DNA from: Fusarium oxysporum f. sp. lycopersici 4287
Lineage: Eukaryota; Ascomycota; Sordariomycetes; Hypocreales; Nectriaceae
DNA: 64,000 nt
Reading direction: 5' to 3'
Assembly (NCBI RefSeq): GCF_000149955.1
Contig: NC_030991.1
Location: forward strand, 3,952,629 to 4,016,628
Shown here: piece after piece, positions 21,918 to 32,515 of the stretch
Layout of the letters: each line of letters begins with the position of its first letter
Numbering within the stretch: the stretch's first letter is position 1
Made by a program: the position numbers and the translations under genes
The notes under the pieces: generated by a model
The model's database searches: none
The model's input: the letters and a program-made list of their open reading frames with translations, nothing else
Told to the model about the DNA's origin: nothing

Positions 21918-23177
21918 ATGGTGCACAGGATGGAATTGTTTGTGCTGATTGAACTTGGATACCCCTGGCTGAACGATGCTCTTCAAGGTTACATCGCCTC
22001 TGCATATGAATGTACTATCATCAAGCATACAGACGAACTACCCACCGAAAATCATTTACTTCTCATCCTTTGCCACATGCAACCGGAAAAACCTCTAGTC
22101 ATACCGACTCATTCAAGAGCTTTATTTAGCATGTATCCATTGACAGATGCTCTAACCCGTAAAGACTGTTTGGCAACGGTAGTCGAGTACTGGTCTGCTA
22201 AGAGACCAGGGAACGTACTGTCAAGTTGCATGCCCACGACAGTTTCCTTTGAGATCGATTATGCGGAATACTTAGAGGAAGCTCTTGCAGAGTCGGACTC
22301 TTATGAGCTTTGCAGGTCATTATCCTACAACACTGGACTTGTGCTGAAAGATCGACAGTGGTGGATCTTGAAACCCGCGATGACCGCACGTGGCGATGGC
22401 ATCAGACTCTTCAGCGACGAAGGTCAACTGAGGGAAATCTTCGAATCTGTCGAAGACGATGAAGATGAAGTCTCAGAAAACGTAAAGGTCGTGTTTTCCA
22501 ACGATGCTCTGGCAAGCGGGGCAGTGCCTTCATCTTGCCTACGCCAATTCATCGCTCAACGGTATATAAGTAATGTTCCCTGCTTAGATAACAGAAAGTT
22601 TCATATACGAGCTTATGTTCTTGCTGTTGGTCGCTTGCAAGTCTATCTTTACCAAGGGCTGCTAGTCATTTCAGCATCAGAACCCTATTGCCCTCCCTGG
22701 GAGTCTATGAGCAGAGGATCAGCACTCACCAATACTCATTTACAGGGCACTGTTTGTTCAGAATCGGCGAGGCGAGATTTCTGGACAGTACCTGACGATC
22801 TCTTCGGACAGGACGGGTCATGGAAAGATAGAGCTTACTTACGTGTCCAGCAAATTACGGGGGAATGCTTTTTAGCAGCAGCATCTATGAACACTAACAT
22901 TGTTCTCCATCCCGACTGTTTCGAGATCTTCGCTCTGGACTTTCTGATTGATCAAGACGAGCATGTTTGGCTGATGGAGGTTAACTCAGGCCCAGGACTA
23001 GCAGCTGAAGGGATTGGTTCTCGGATTGCGAAGGGTTTCTTCCAGGCAACTGTCGATGTTCTAATAAAAAATGAGCTTGGTTTACGGCCACGGTCCGGCG
23101 GCGAAGAGGAATCTATGAAAAAGGTTTTAGACGTAGCCCTTCCACATCAAAGGTTTGCCCCACTAAAGCAAGTGTAA
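21918..23177 (+). CDS. Tubulin-tyrosine ligase (TTL) family protein
   Basis: The 419-aa intact single-exon frame has the ATP-grasp fold signatures of the TTL family. These are WILKPAMTARGDGI (nucleotide loop, about residue 150), QRYI...LDNRKFHIRAYVL (about 215-235) and FALDFLIDQDEHVWLMEVNSGPGL (metal-binding Asp and Glu-x-Asn, about 340-360). TTL-family enzymes ligate amino acids to protein C-termini, classically Tyr to alpha-tubulin. Fungal members are mostly of unknown substrate; the yeast relative is PBY1, which has an extra N-terminal domain not seen here. The protein should be cytosolic. It is one of the few clearly intact host genes in the window. Confidence 0.88.
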   Translation: MVHRMELFVLIELGYPWLNDALQGYIASAYECTIIKHTDELPTENHLLLILCHMQPEKPLVIPTHSRALFSMYPLTDALTRKDCLATVVEYWSAKRPGNVLSSCMPTTVSFEIDYAEYLEEALAESDSYELCRSLSYNTGLVLKDRQWWILKPAMTARGDGIRLFSDEGQLREIFESVEDDEDEVSENVKVVFSNDALASGAVPSSCLRQFIAQRYISNVPCLDNRKFHIRAYVLAVGRLQVYLYQGLLVISASEPYCPPWESMSRGSALTNTHLQGTVCSESARRDFWTVPDDLFGQDGSWKDRAYLRVQQITGECFLAAASMNTNIVLHPDCFEIFALDFLIDQDEHVWLMEVNSGPGLAAEGIGSRIAKGFFQATVDVLIKNELGLRPRSGGEEESMKKVLDVALPHQRFAPLKQV

Positions 23178-24080
23178 ATTGATGAATACGTAGTATGCAG
23201 CAACAAACAAGCAACTATAAGTTGAGGATATATACTTACGACTGCCAATCGCTACGCAAAACACCAATTTCTAGATATAATTATCCACTAATAGAACTAT
23301 ACCCTTTCAATCCAACTGTGATGCTTTCAGTTCTCAAGATATAAACCAGTCCGTACTAGGTCTATGCTGGCAGATTGCGTAGGCCCGGCGCTGCAATCTC
23401 AAGTAAACATACTGGACTCCTCGACGACGGTTTGTCTCCGGGGGGTGCCAGCGTGTTGGCGCAGCTCGGGACAGGCATGGCCAGGCTGGACGGATACCTC
23501 TTCCGGATCTGAGTGGCACTATCACAAGGTCGCGCATGTAGACAAGCGATGGAGGTCGATTAGACACACCTCCAAAGCGATCTTTTTTGAGGCTCACGAC
23601 GCAAACTCATTCACAATACAACGCAACTATTTTGTCTACTATCATAAGTGCCGTCTTGACCTTTTGATCTGGGTATAGTCATTCGTTTCGTTGTGTGTAT
23701 AACGCATCTGTTACAATGGCACTGGCAAGACAGTAATTGACGGGTACTAAAGATGTGGACCGCTGGTCCTTGTCGTGGGGTAATTGCATCTGCTAGACGT
23801 ACTTCTCCTAGAAAGGAGTTGCACAGCTTAAAATAGAAAGCTTAACAGACACCTGACCACGCCAATTTCTTACCAAATATCGTTCGGAAATAGCGATCCG
23901 ATCTGATAGGGCTGCCTAGCCTAAGTAATCAGGCTTAGAGCTACCTAATGTGCTATATTACCAGGGCCATTCTAAGATACCGTGACCTTGAGCATGTAAA
24001 AGTCTAGCATTCCTACCAATCCCTTAGACTTACTGTTTAGCAAAAGGAAATCTGCTCTCTATCTTGCGATATCTATAAAC
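23178..24080. other. Intergenic with a LINE scrap
   Basis: It holds the LINE remnant listed at 23400-23560 and is otherwise without recognisable features. The last 60 bp before 24081 include a CTATAAAC sequence that could act as a TATA-like element. Confidence 0.4.
23400..23560 (+). mobile_element. Tad1-like LINE ORF2 C-terminal scrap
   Basis: The plus strand encodes GGASVLAQLGTGMARLDGYL and FRI, then a stop, then a degraded cysteine segment. This parallels the [19 protein letters not shown] / [12 protein letters not shown] end of the full-length LINE ORF2 at about 75% nucleotide identity. It is a much older insertion or a different subfamily; both ends are missing. Confidence 0.7.
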
Positions 24081-24506
24081 ATGAAGCTCTCTGCTGCTGT
24101 ACTTATAATTTTTGCTACGGGGATCCTCGCAGCCCCTATTGCTATGGCTGGAGGTGATGCTACGCCTGCGAGCTATAATTCACCTGAAGAGGTAAAATCA
24201 TACGATAGACCAAAACCCGAAACTCATTTCAGGCCCTATTACACGAAGCTCAAACCCAAGCTTTATCAGCCTGTGTTCGCCCAACCTCAGAGGCCTAAGA
24301 CTCGCCGTTACAAGCTCAAGCAACCCAAACCACACCACACAAATCCTCAGTCTAGGCCTAAGCCTAAGCCTGAGCCAAAGTCTCATCACAAGAAGCATAA
24401 ACTCATACCTCACCAGCCTGAGTTTGCAGGACCGCAGAAGCGTAACGCTCACGGTACTAACTACAAGCCCCACCGCCGATGGCACAGGCACGCAAACTCT
24501 CAATAA
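24081..24506 (+). CDS. Small secreted basic Lys/Pro/His-rich protein
   Basis: The 141-aa protein starts with a classical signal peptide (MKLSAAVLIIFATGILAAPI, cleavage likely after an Ala near residue 18-23). The mature part is dominated by Lys, Pro, His, Arg and Tyr, with loose KPK / QPKPH / HKKHK repeats and no cysteine. Low-complexity basic secreted proteins of this kind occur among fungal cell-wall-associated or candidate effector proteins, but no specific function can be assigned. The ATG at 24081 follows a CTATAAAC stretch. Confidence 0.65.
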   Translation: MKLSAAVLIIFATGILAAPIAMAGGDATPASYNSPEEVKSYDRPKPETHFRPYYTKLKPKLYQPVFAQPQRPKTRRYKLKQPKPHHTNPQSRPKPKPEPKSHHKKHKLIPHQPEFAGPQKRNAHGTNYKPHRRWHRHANSQ

Positions 24507-25171
24507 AGTGAAAGATATTACTAGACTCATTCAGACTTAGCAAAAGGCTCACAACCCAAGAAGAACCAGTCCCAAGCCGAATCATCTCATATAGAGTGAA
24601 AGGCCTTCGGCTGGACTTTTGATACCTTTTTCGTTCCCGCCGCAGGGATGCCTGCTCTATAGGGCCAAAGTTGGCAAGACAGTTTGACTGAGCCGTGTTT
24701 GGTCCATCTAGGGCCCTCTTCGAAGTAACGGAATCTCTCATGTTGCCTTTTCGGTGAGAGATATTTATCATCTGTGCTAGGGATAAATACATCATCATTT
24801 GGAGCCTGTCCTATGCAACAGCAATCGGGCTTACGATGCCTATCCTGGGGGACAATCTTGGAGCCTTGTAGTTTCGTATTGATGTATGCTAGAGTATTTT
24901 CGTGCATTGTGAATCTTCAGCCTGCAACCGTCTTTGGTCCCATATATAGTCTGTAAGCTGCTAGAGGAAGCACTATGACGCAATTAACTATGGACTCGAA
25001 GTCCAGCCCTATATGTACCATTACCAAAACATTGCTTTTGACTTGTCATACGAAACAATATGCTGAAGAGCGAATCATGAGCTTCTATTTCTTCCCTTTG
25101 TCCTTTATTTGAGAACTATCCATATTGTTACAGAATATTTCAATCAATAACTAGCTGATCCGCTCGCTGCT
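24507..25171. other. Intergenic
   Basis: Only short frames without motifs on both strands. No repeat is identified. Confidence 0.35.
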
Positions 25172-25645
25172 CTAAACATCACTGTTACACCGATGCTTAT
25201 CGTTCAAATTATCTACGCTATCCCCGACCTTTTGTCGCTTCGTGACAGTCCCACTACTATCTGAAAGGAAGCGCTTCTTCCCTGCATAGAACAAGGATGC
25301 ACTACTCTTGCTGTGTTGTGCCGTAGATTCGTAGTTATAGTGCTCTAAGGCATCGTGTTCAGGTATCGTAAACAGAGATTGACGACGAGGTTCTTGGAGA
25401 GAATATTGAACCCTGGATGCCGGCTGACCCTCAGGGCTTGCCATCAGACGACTTTTCTGTCTATTGTCGCGGCAAATGCTCACCCGACTCTCCTCTTTTG
25501 TTGATTGCTCATATAGTGATGATTTGTATGCAGTTGACATATTTGGGAAAGACAGATAGTTCATAGGGGTAAAGAGACGACCAAAACTGTTCGAGAAGTC
25601 GAGCTGCTCCTTCGTAATCGCGAAATCAGTTTCGTTAGAGACCAT
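25172..25645 (-). CDS. Hypothetical, possibly nuclear, protein (157 aa)
   Basis: An ATG-initiated frame of 157 codons encodes a polar Ser/Gln/Arg-rich protein. Near the C-terminus KKRFL...TVTKRQK resembles a bipartite nuclear localisation signal. There is no signal peptide, membrane segment or known domain. The length and composition suggest a real gene or exon, but homologues cannot be recalled. Confidence 0.4.
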   Translation of the reverse strand: MVSNETDFAITKEQLDFSNSFGRLFTPMNYLSFPNMSTAYKSSLYEQSTKEESRVSICRDNRQKSRLMASPEGQPASRVQYSLQEPRRQSLFTIPEHDALEHYNYESTAQHSKSSASLFYAGKKRFLSDSSGTVTKRQKVGDSVDNLNDKHRCNSDV

Positions 25646-26614
25646 TCGCGTGGAAAGTCAAAATAGTAGAGAAGTAGTGAGGTAGTGAGGTAGTCTCAAA
25701 GTAAATGCAAGCTTTGACTGGGCCCAAGCAGATATTGCAGGCTAACTATACAGATTCTTCTTGGACCAGCCGAAGAAAAAGACAGTTGAGATTTCCAGGG
25801 TTTCAGCAGTGTCCCGGCTGTGGAAAGGGTCATATGCTCGTACACTGCTTTCTGAGTTGCGCATAACCAGGTAAATTTAGGGATAAGGACCTATAGATAG
25901 AGCTAGCGTTGATAGAACCGCAGGCTAGTCATTCCGGTCAAGGTTTCAAACCCTAAAAATGGGACATGTATCAAGGCGAAGATGCTATATTTGAGACTAG
26001 AGCCGCAGAATACGATATTCAGTACACTCACTACCTTCAGGTTTGATCTGGTTTTGGATCTTCCGTGATTTCTCTTCGCTCTTAAAAATAAACGAGCTTT
26101 GTAAAAAGTCTAAAAGTACGGTAGTGTACGTGAGCTGATATGACCACCCAAAGGAATAGCGCTCAACTTCTTACCATAAAGAATTACATAAGTGTAGAAT
26201 TAACGTTTCCTATAGCAAATTGACGGTTTACCCTCAGTTATCAATAAGACGTTACTGTTACTGGTCTTATGGCAAGAAGCGTCAAATTCTCATTTGTGGC
26301 CACCCTACACCTGTCCTCATGAATGCTAAGCAACTTACGAGGTGAGGATTTTGATATTATGAATAACGCTGGAGTTTCATGACTGGCCTCGGGGAGTTTC
26401 CGCGAGCAGAGGACTCGTAAAACCTCACATTTGGTGCTCTGGAGAGAATTTGGCAAGCTTCACTTGATGCAGGGCCCTACTGGTTGGTGATTTTCCAATA
26501 AGTGGTCTACATATCTATTTCTAGCCAATTGCCGGCCAATTAATAAGCTGCCACACCTTAGAGGCCTCACTTCAAAGAGAGGGAGAAGATAAAGAAACAA
26601 ATCTCAACCGTACA
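25646..26614. other. Intergenic
   Basis: No supported gene. A short plus-strand frame at about 25800-25865 contains CPGCGKGH..HC, which resembles a zinc knuckle and could be a transposon scrap, but it is too short to assign. Confidence 0.35.
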
Positions 26615-27637
26615 TCAGTCTGCAACATGTACGTAAGCCCAAATAAGAAAGCAATCGCTCCAGATATAACCTCCGTACTTAGGACACTGGTCTTCAATCT
26701 TCTGAAGATATGCTTGACACGTCCTGTCATTCACTTTATACTCATCACAGCCCTGGCCAGATCTACTGAAACTCACACCAAACGTTATGTCTTTTGTTTT
26801 TGACTGTCTAGTCAAACCTGCCCGAGTAAGCGGAACTTTCTTCAATTCATCACAAAATGACTGTCTATATGCCATCCAGGGTACCTCAGATGAAGCAGAA
26901 CCACTATTCCCATAACATAAGGGCGTTTCTTCCTCTTGGCTACTTTTGGGCCGTGCCGTCTGACTAGCCATTTCTTTATGAGCTGAACCAGTAGTCATAT
27001 GAAGTGTCGTTGCAGTCGATTTCTTTGTGGTTGATGTGGTGGTTGGGCTGGCAGTCGCTTCAGTATTTCTAGTCGATCCAGTCCTTGGGCTAACTATCGT
27101 GTACGTGTTATCACTGGTTGGATTACTTTCAGTTGACTCGATGACTGAATATACTTCTGTGGAAAGAACGCCTGTCAGGGATTCGGACGTGGACAAATGT
27201 TTGCCGGAACTCGGTTCTATGCTTATGCTTGTTGATTTAGTGCCCATTGTTTCTCCATCGGCTGTTGCCATAGATGTTATTTCAGGTACTTGAGCGCCAC
27301 TTCCAGTTGGTGTGGACGACAGTGCCTGTCGTGAGATCTCTACGCTGTCTAATAGCAGAGTCTTGGGGCAATCCCCAGATAACACAGCCGGCGGAAGAAC
27401 TGTCATGTTCGGGCGGTATGGAAGTCTGTACGGCGACGTAATATGATAATACAGCATATCTGGGTTTACTCCCGGGTTCATGTTCTTAAAGCCCTCTACG
27501 GTCACATCTGGAACGAACGGGATAACATCTACAATCAATGTATCGTTTTCACGTGGCGTCCATTCAGCGTATGAGTAGTTTATATCACAAGCAATGCTCG
27601 CCAGGGAGTGGATCGAGATCCAGATAAACAAATTCAT
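26615..27637 (-). CDS. Secreted Ser/Thr-rich protein with C-terminal cysteine module (LysM-like N-term)
   Basis: The 340-aa protein has a signal peptide (MNLFIWISIHSLASIACD) and should be secreted. Residues about 35-80 (VTVEGFKNMNPGVNPDML) recall a degenerate LysM domain. Residues about 130-235 are a Ser/Thr-rich linker, probably O-glycosylated. The C-terminus carries six cysteines, including FCDELKKV, GCDEYKVNDRTCQAYL and CPKYGGYIWSDCFLIW, a pattern like the terminal module of some fungal LysM/class V chitinase proteins. No chitinase catalytic motif (DxxDxDxE) is present. The start is the only in-frame Met before the signal peptide. The LysM call is tentative. Confidence 0.6.
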   Translation of the reverse strand: MNLFIWISIHSLASIACDINYSYAEWTPRENDTLIVDVIPFVPDVTVEGFKNMNPGVNPDMLYYHITSPYRLPYRPNMTVLPPAVLSGDCPKTLLLDSVEISRQALSSTPTGSGAQVPEITSMATADGETMGTKSTSISIEPSSGKHLSTSESLTGVLSTEVYSVIESTESNPTSDNTYTIVSPRTGSTRNTEATASPTTTSTTKKSTATTLHMTTGSAHKEMASQTARPKSSQEEETPLCYGNSGSASSEVPWMAYRQSFCDELKKVPLTRAGLTRQSKTKDITFGVSFSRSGQGCDEYKVNDRTCQAYLQKIEDQCPKYGGYIWSDCFLIWAYVHVAD

Positions 27638-29219
27638 ATCTGCGCCACTGTGAAACTCGAGGCTTGCAATATGCTTATATGCTCGAGCTTTAAGTAGTAA
27701 ATCAAACCTTGTAAAGATAGTATATGAAAGCTACTTTTAATTATAGCTATAGCGTAATATAAGACACTAACTAGACTCTGACTTTTCTTTACTTGTTGTG
27801 TCCTGTTTTCTCTGATTTATTTCTTTTTTTTTTAGTATTCTTAGCAAGCAAGTAATATATATACCGCTGGAGCTTTTACTACCTTGTGTCTAGGTCCAAA
27901 GCAACACAGCCTTCGAGTTGCGGAGGAGAATTCAGTCCGCTTGGGACAATGGGGCTAGCTGATGAAAATTCCAACTTAGATCCTAAGATCTGCCTCACTG
28001 AATGACCCTGAAAGCCTGGTGGCCAGAGAGCTGGCTGCTTTCAGTTATGGATGCCCTAGATTAGCTTATAATAGGTCTGTGACAGGAGTCATGATGGACT
28101 TCGATCTGATGTTTTGAGAGAGCACACAATAAATGCGAAGAGTGGCTGTTCTATTGTAAATAAAGTAGTTCTTGGCCAATGCCTCGTGAGGCCTGCTTAA
28201 AGGCAAAGACTTTACCGTTGAGATGTATTCAGCAGTCCATATACTTGATGAACCTTGCTTCCCTCGGCTTGCCGCCAAGTAGTCCAAGTTGTCGGGGCCT
28301 CTTGACCCGTCAAAACGAACAACAAGGAAGTAATGCAAGGCAGTGTCATTAATGCCGTCTTTAGGACAAACCAGGTCGTTAAAAAATCCCACAGGGAGCT
28401 TTTAAAGGAGATCATCGACTGTATGGATATATCATGGGGTTCAGACAGGACTTAAGAGGCACGAGGGTCGAAATGAGAGGGCAAGGTAGATTTGGTAGTT
28501 TGTAGACTAGACATCCTCATCTGACAAATAGAAAATGTTCCATGCCGCGCTGCAACACCTTGTCACTCCGTCAAATAGTCCCTCAACTTGCCTGCTACTT
28601 TTATCTCGTGCATTTTCTGCAGCCCTCGCTCCCCCCTCGACCTACAAGATGTACAGCCTAGGCCTCCCACAATTCTACTATACAGTCACCTTGTCAATAT
28701 CGCTTGATGTCTCATGCTGTATCTTTCTTGCTCCCTTGAACCGGATCATTTCTGTACTCGAAAAGCCAATGCCTTGTTGGGTTCTTTGATACTGCTTGCC
28801 CCTGGAGGCAAACAGTAGTGCTCGTACGCAGTGAGCAATAGAGATGGAACCAATACTCTACTCGATCCATCGTCCTTGCATTTATTGTATTCTGCCAAAC
28901 ACCAAGCAAACACAGTGCCAGTTCTTACAGTTTACAAACTGCAAAGCGATGGTCTTCTCTATCTACTGTCGCAGATGCAACTGTCAATGACGCCCACAGT
29001 TTATCTTGTCTAAGCCTATCAACTTATACGACATTCCTTCTCTTCCTTAGTACTCGGCAATGAGATCCCATCATTGAATTGTGCGTCAACAAGTAGCACA
29101 TGGCTCCTCCCAACGTTACCTTGCCCAATATTCCTCCTCCCTACGCTTTAACCTGCTCAATGATGATGTGTACGAGATAGGTGATAGTGCACTGGACATG
29201 GATACCTGATGCTACCCAT
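27638..29219. other. Intergenic with a possible gene scrap
   Basis: A minus-strand frame at about 28066-28392 has protein-like composition (CPKDGINDTALHYFLVVRFD, SSIWTAEYISTVK) but no ATG and no recognised family. It may be a decayed exon. Nothing else is supported. Confidence 0.3.
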
Positions 29220-29966
29220 CTATACGTACTCGAATAGCGAAAACCCCATAGACGGTACGACACATGCGCTTTCGTTCCGGCAATGTCGATCACACGGTGG
29301 AATAACTACATTTAATTGAGGAGCGTTGGCCCCAGTGTAAAATGCCTGTACCTTGGGACTTAGGTTATCATTTTCGAGAGAGAGCCCGATGGGATTCGAA
29401 CTGGCATGAACTGACTCGGTAGGCGGACCTTGTGTAAGCACATCCAAATATCGAGCGATTTTAGCCACCCCCAGTGGGCTCCCGATCTCAAGGTCCTCAG
29501 CGCTGCATTCCGGAAGTAGCATGGAGATAGTCTTGAGAGAGGGTATGCTTGACAGGGCGGACAATGTGTCCATCAGTTTAAACTCTGCTGTGACAAAGAA
29601 GGCAATATGCTGAATTCCAGATGCTATACCATGGCGAATAATCTGTCTTCTTACTGACATAGGCCTCAATTCTGCTAGGTTGGGCAACAGGAAAATAGTT
29701 CTGAAGACGCAGAGGCGGACACACGTGGACCCTGAAGATAGGATCGTAGTTTTTTCCCATTCAGAGAACGCCTCCTTACACACCATAGCAACAGATGAGC
29801 ACCCTGTTTGTTGAATCACTCGACATACAGGAGGTGACTTATCGCTAGTAGGGTAGAGAGAATCGGGCTCGAGAGACACGACGGCCATGCGGGCGTTTTG
29901 ACAACTTGTTCTCCATATCTGTGCTCGTATCTCATACGGCAAAAGTTTGAAAGAAGTGAAAACCAT
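29220..29966 (-). CDS. 2EXR domain-containing protein
   Basis: The 248-aa protein begins MVFTSFKLLPYEIRAQIWRT, matching the first motif of the fungal 2EXR domain (F..F..LP.E.R..IW), followed by R.AVV and the usual CR(V)..Q..C..A..VC.EA segment. These proteins are abundant in filamentous ascomycetes and have no established biochemical role. No signal peptide or membrane segment is seen. The frame is intact and single-exon; the length is within the usual range. Confidence 0.65.
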   Translation of the reverse strand: MVFTSFKLLPYEIRAQIWRTSCQNARMAVVSLEPDSLYPTSDKSPPVCRVIQQTGCSSVAMVCKEAFSEWEKTTILSSGSTCVRLCVFRTIFLLPNLAELRPMSVRRQIIRHGIASGIQHIAFFVTAEFKLMDTLSALSSIPSLKTISMLLPECSAEDLEIGSPLGVAKIARYLDVLTQGPPTESVHASSNPIGLSLENDNLSPKVQAFYTGANAPQLNVVIPPCDRHCRNESACVVPSMGFSLFEYV

Positions 29967-31339
29967 ATCGGTAACTCTGGTATGTATTGTATTAGCTATA
30001 ACTGTCTCACCGTGGCGAAAGGAGACAATGCGGTTGGGTTTTTTTTACGGGCAGAAAAACAGGAGGAACCGTATAGACCGCTGAACATGAACGAAGATTA
30101 ATTCAGCATTCAACATGAAAGTGAGAGGTTTACTATTTCTGAACCTTCATATCTGCCAAATGCAAGCTCTTAAAGAAACGACAATTAAGGGCTGTTAGAC
30201 AATGATAATTCTATTTCTGTCCTTAATGACTTTCGAAACTGGTCGGAGAGGTGCTCAATAGAAGGTTCTATTTTTCAACATCTACGGTGCCCCCTGACTC
30301 ATCACCAAAAGAGATTTCGTTGGAAAATGAACAAGGTCATCAGACAAATCTATTAATGGCGCTGGAAGTACGTCATGGAAAGAAGGACTCACCAGTGTTT
30401 TTCAATGTCCTATTCAGAGTTGATTTACAATGACCCTCGAGCTTGGTCACATGCATTATCCCACCGGCATGACTTTGTGGGGTAATTAATTATCCAATGC
30501 CCGACGTTGCGGCACCGAGACCAGCAACCTATAGCAGTAAAACCATGTTATTGAATCGCTTGATTATTCCAGAAGAGTTTACTATTTTTAGTTATCACTC
30601 TTAACTAGCAACGTTGACTCATTTCAGATGGCCTAAATTAGCCCGTCTTGGTTCAGGCGCAGAGCTCCTGTAGTTTCTATATAACACGCAGCATTTCCAG
30701 GTGAATCAAGTAGCGCAGTATGAATCGTCGATTTTTCCAACATATTCCTTCCTCCCCTTGAGATCAATGTCACCTGAAGGATATATACTGCATTACCCTT
30801 TTTCCTTTATTATGCATGCCGCTGAGGGTGCAGACAAGATAGTGAATGGCCAGTTTCGGCCTGAATGCGTGGAAGTATGCTGCAGGACAAGCACAATCAT
30901 ACTGAACTTGTACGACCATTACGTGCAACCCAAATTAACCAGGTTTGATTCGTATCGTATAGTTTTTAATACCGTCATCATTCATCCTTTGCTTTCCTTG
31001 CTTTTCCCGCTGACTGGCCGGAGCTTGTTAAGGCATGGAATGTCTCGCACTCGCACTAGACATTTGAATTTCCAAAGTTGACTCACTTAATCCTGGCGGG
31101 TAAATTTCATCGTTTTCGTGCTAATTATTGAACCTGCCCTATTGTCGACTCCTCCTTATACAATACCGATGGTAGAAGCATTAGGTATACTCTATTTACA
31201 TTGGATACGCTATAACAAAATGGAGCGTCCTACCCGTGGCACAAAATACGAATGAATATTTTGACACATGTTGGTCGAAGGACTTGTCGATCTTCGGTAG
31301 ATAGATATACCACGATTGTCAACCTTTCTCGATAACAGT
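29967..31339. other. Intergenic with doubtful frames
   Basis: A plus-strand frame at 30701-31081 lacks an ATG near its start; its CVEVCCRTSTIILNLYDHYV segment vaguely recalls the middle region of fungal Zn-cluster regulators. I do not annotate it as a gene. No repeats are seen. Confidence 0.3.
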
Positions 31340-31468
31340 GCTGTTAATGCTTACAGCGAATACCTCACAACGGCCTTACAGGAAGCGGTAAGGAATGATC
31401 GAAAGGAGATAGTCCAAATTCTGCTTGACATGAGTACCAGGAAGAATACTGAGATAGTTGGCTACTAG
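31340..31468 (+). pseudogene. Ankyrin-repeat gene scrap
   Basis: A 42-codon open segment reads AVNAYSEYLTTALQEAV, then RNDRKEIVQILLDM, and then stops. This fits one ankyrin repeat (V(N)A..G..TALQ.A...G...IVQ.LLD.G) as found in fungal NACHT-ankyrin proteins. Neighbouring sequence has no further repeats, so it is an isolated remnant. Confidence 0.5.
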
Positions 31469-32201
31469 TAAAGTCACGGGACGTAGGGTAGACTGCGGAA
31501 AGTTCTTACGCTATCTCTTAGGCTGGAAAGCAGGTAGGTATCGATGGTCGAACTTGGAATTCATCATTCATTTGAAATGGCCAGGGAAGCCATCTTTATA
31601 TACATACTGCACCTATCAAGTAAATATAAGTCATGACCCTATTAAGCTTATCCCTTTTTCTTTCTAATTCAAAGACCTAGCACAGCCGAATTTCTTTTAA
31701 TCTCAGTCTTAATGGATAACTTGAGCCAAGTCATCTCTACGACCTGGTGGAAGGTGGTGGATACGCGAGTAGGGCTGATGTCCAATTGAAATGGGGTTAG
31801 TTTTCACACTTCAGGAACAATCGAGTTCCCAGAGGTCCTCCTTCTTCTGTCTCTGTTCTGTCATTTTGGGTTTTTTCCACGGCAGCCTGTATTGATATAT
31901 CCGGGGGCCCACAAAACACATGTTACTTTTATCGAGGCGCTATCACTAATCCAGCAGAAATATACCTGTTAGTAGGGCTATAGGTCGGGAAAGTCACCAT
32001 TCATTACTTGCATATATATCCTGTTTAATTGTAGCTATTTCCAACCTAGAAGCAGATTTTCAGACTTTTCGCAAGACATTGCATAGCTCTGGGGCCAAAG
32101 GGACCAAGAACTTGAATTGTTAAGAATTATTTATGTGTCACAACTGCATCCAGCCAATGTAGCGGGATGTACCAGGGCATCAGGCGCACAAGCCATCCTA
32201 A
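31469..32201. other. Intergenic
   Basis: No coding or repeat feature identified. Confidence 0.35.
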
Positions 32202-32313
32202 CTAGTAAGATTTCCTTTGGTTTGTGTCAACTTCCGAGTCAAAGTCTTTCATCATCTTCTCCACCTCGGGGTCCAAGTTGCCAAAACATCGTATGATGAC
32301 CTTTTCCAATAAG

Positions 32314-32495
32314 TGTTGTTATGATGCGCAGTCATGCCGGGTGCACTTGTGTGTAAGAATTCAGTTGTTCATTATTGTTCTTCTATTCAAGAATCATCAA
32401 GGTCTTTTATACTTGAGTTATCCTTGAGTTCTCGAACCTTCTATGTATTATTAACTTTGATCATGATGTGAGGGGAAACCTTGGTACTTCCAACA
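32314..32495 (-). repeat. Copia 1 3' LTR
   Basis: 182-bp LTR, the 3' LTR in element orientation. In sense orientation it starts TGTTGGAAGTACC and ends CATAACAACA. A GTATAAAAG TATA-like box lies mid-LTR. Confidence 0.93.
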
Positions 32496-32515
32496 CGCCC
32501 CTATTCGCCTCAACA

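Noticed and set aside
30701..31081. Zn-cluster regulator middle-region fragment
   Set aside because: Only a vague CVEVCC..IILNLYDHY resemblance, with no ATG near the start and no DNA-binding domain; too weak to annotate.
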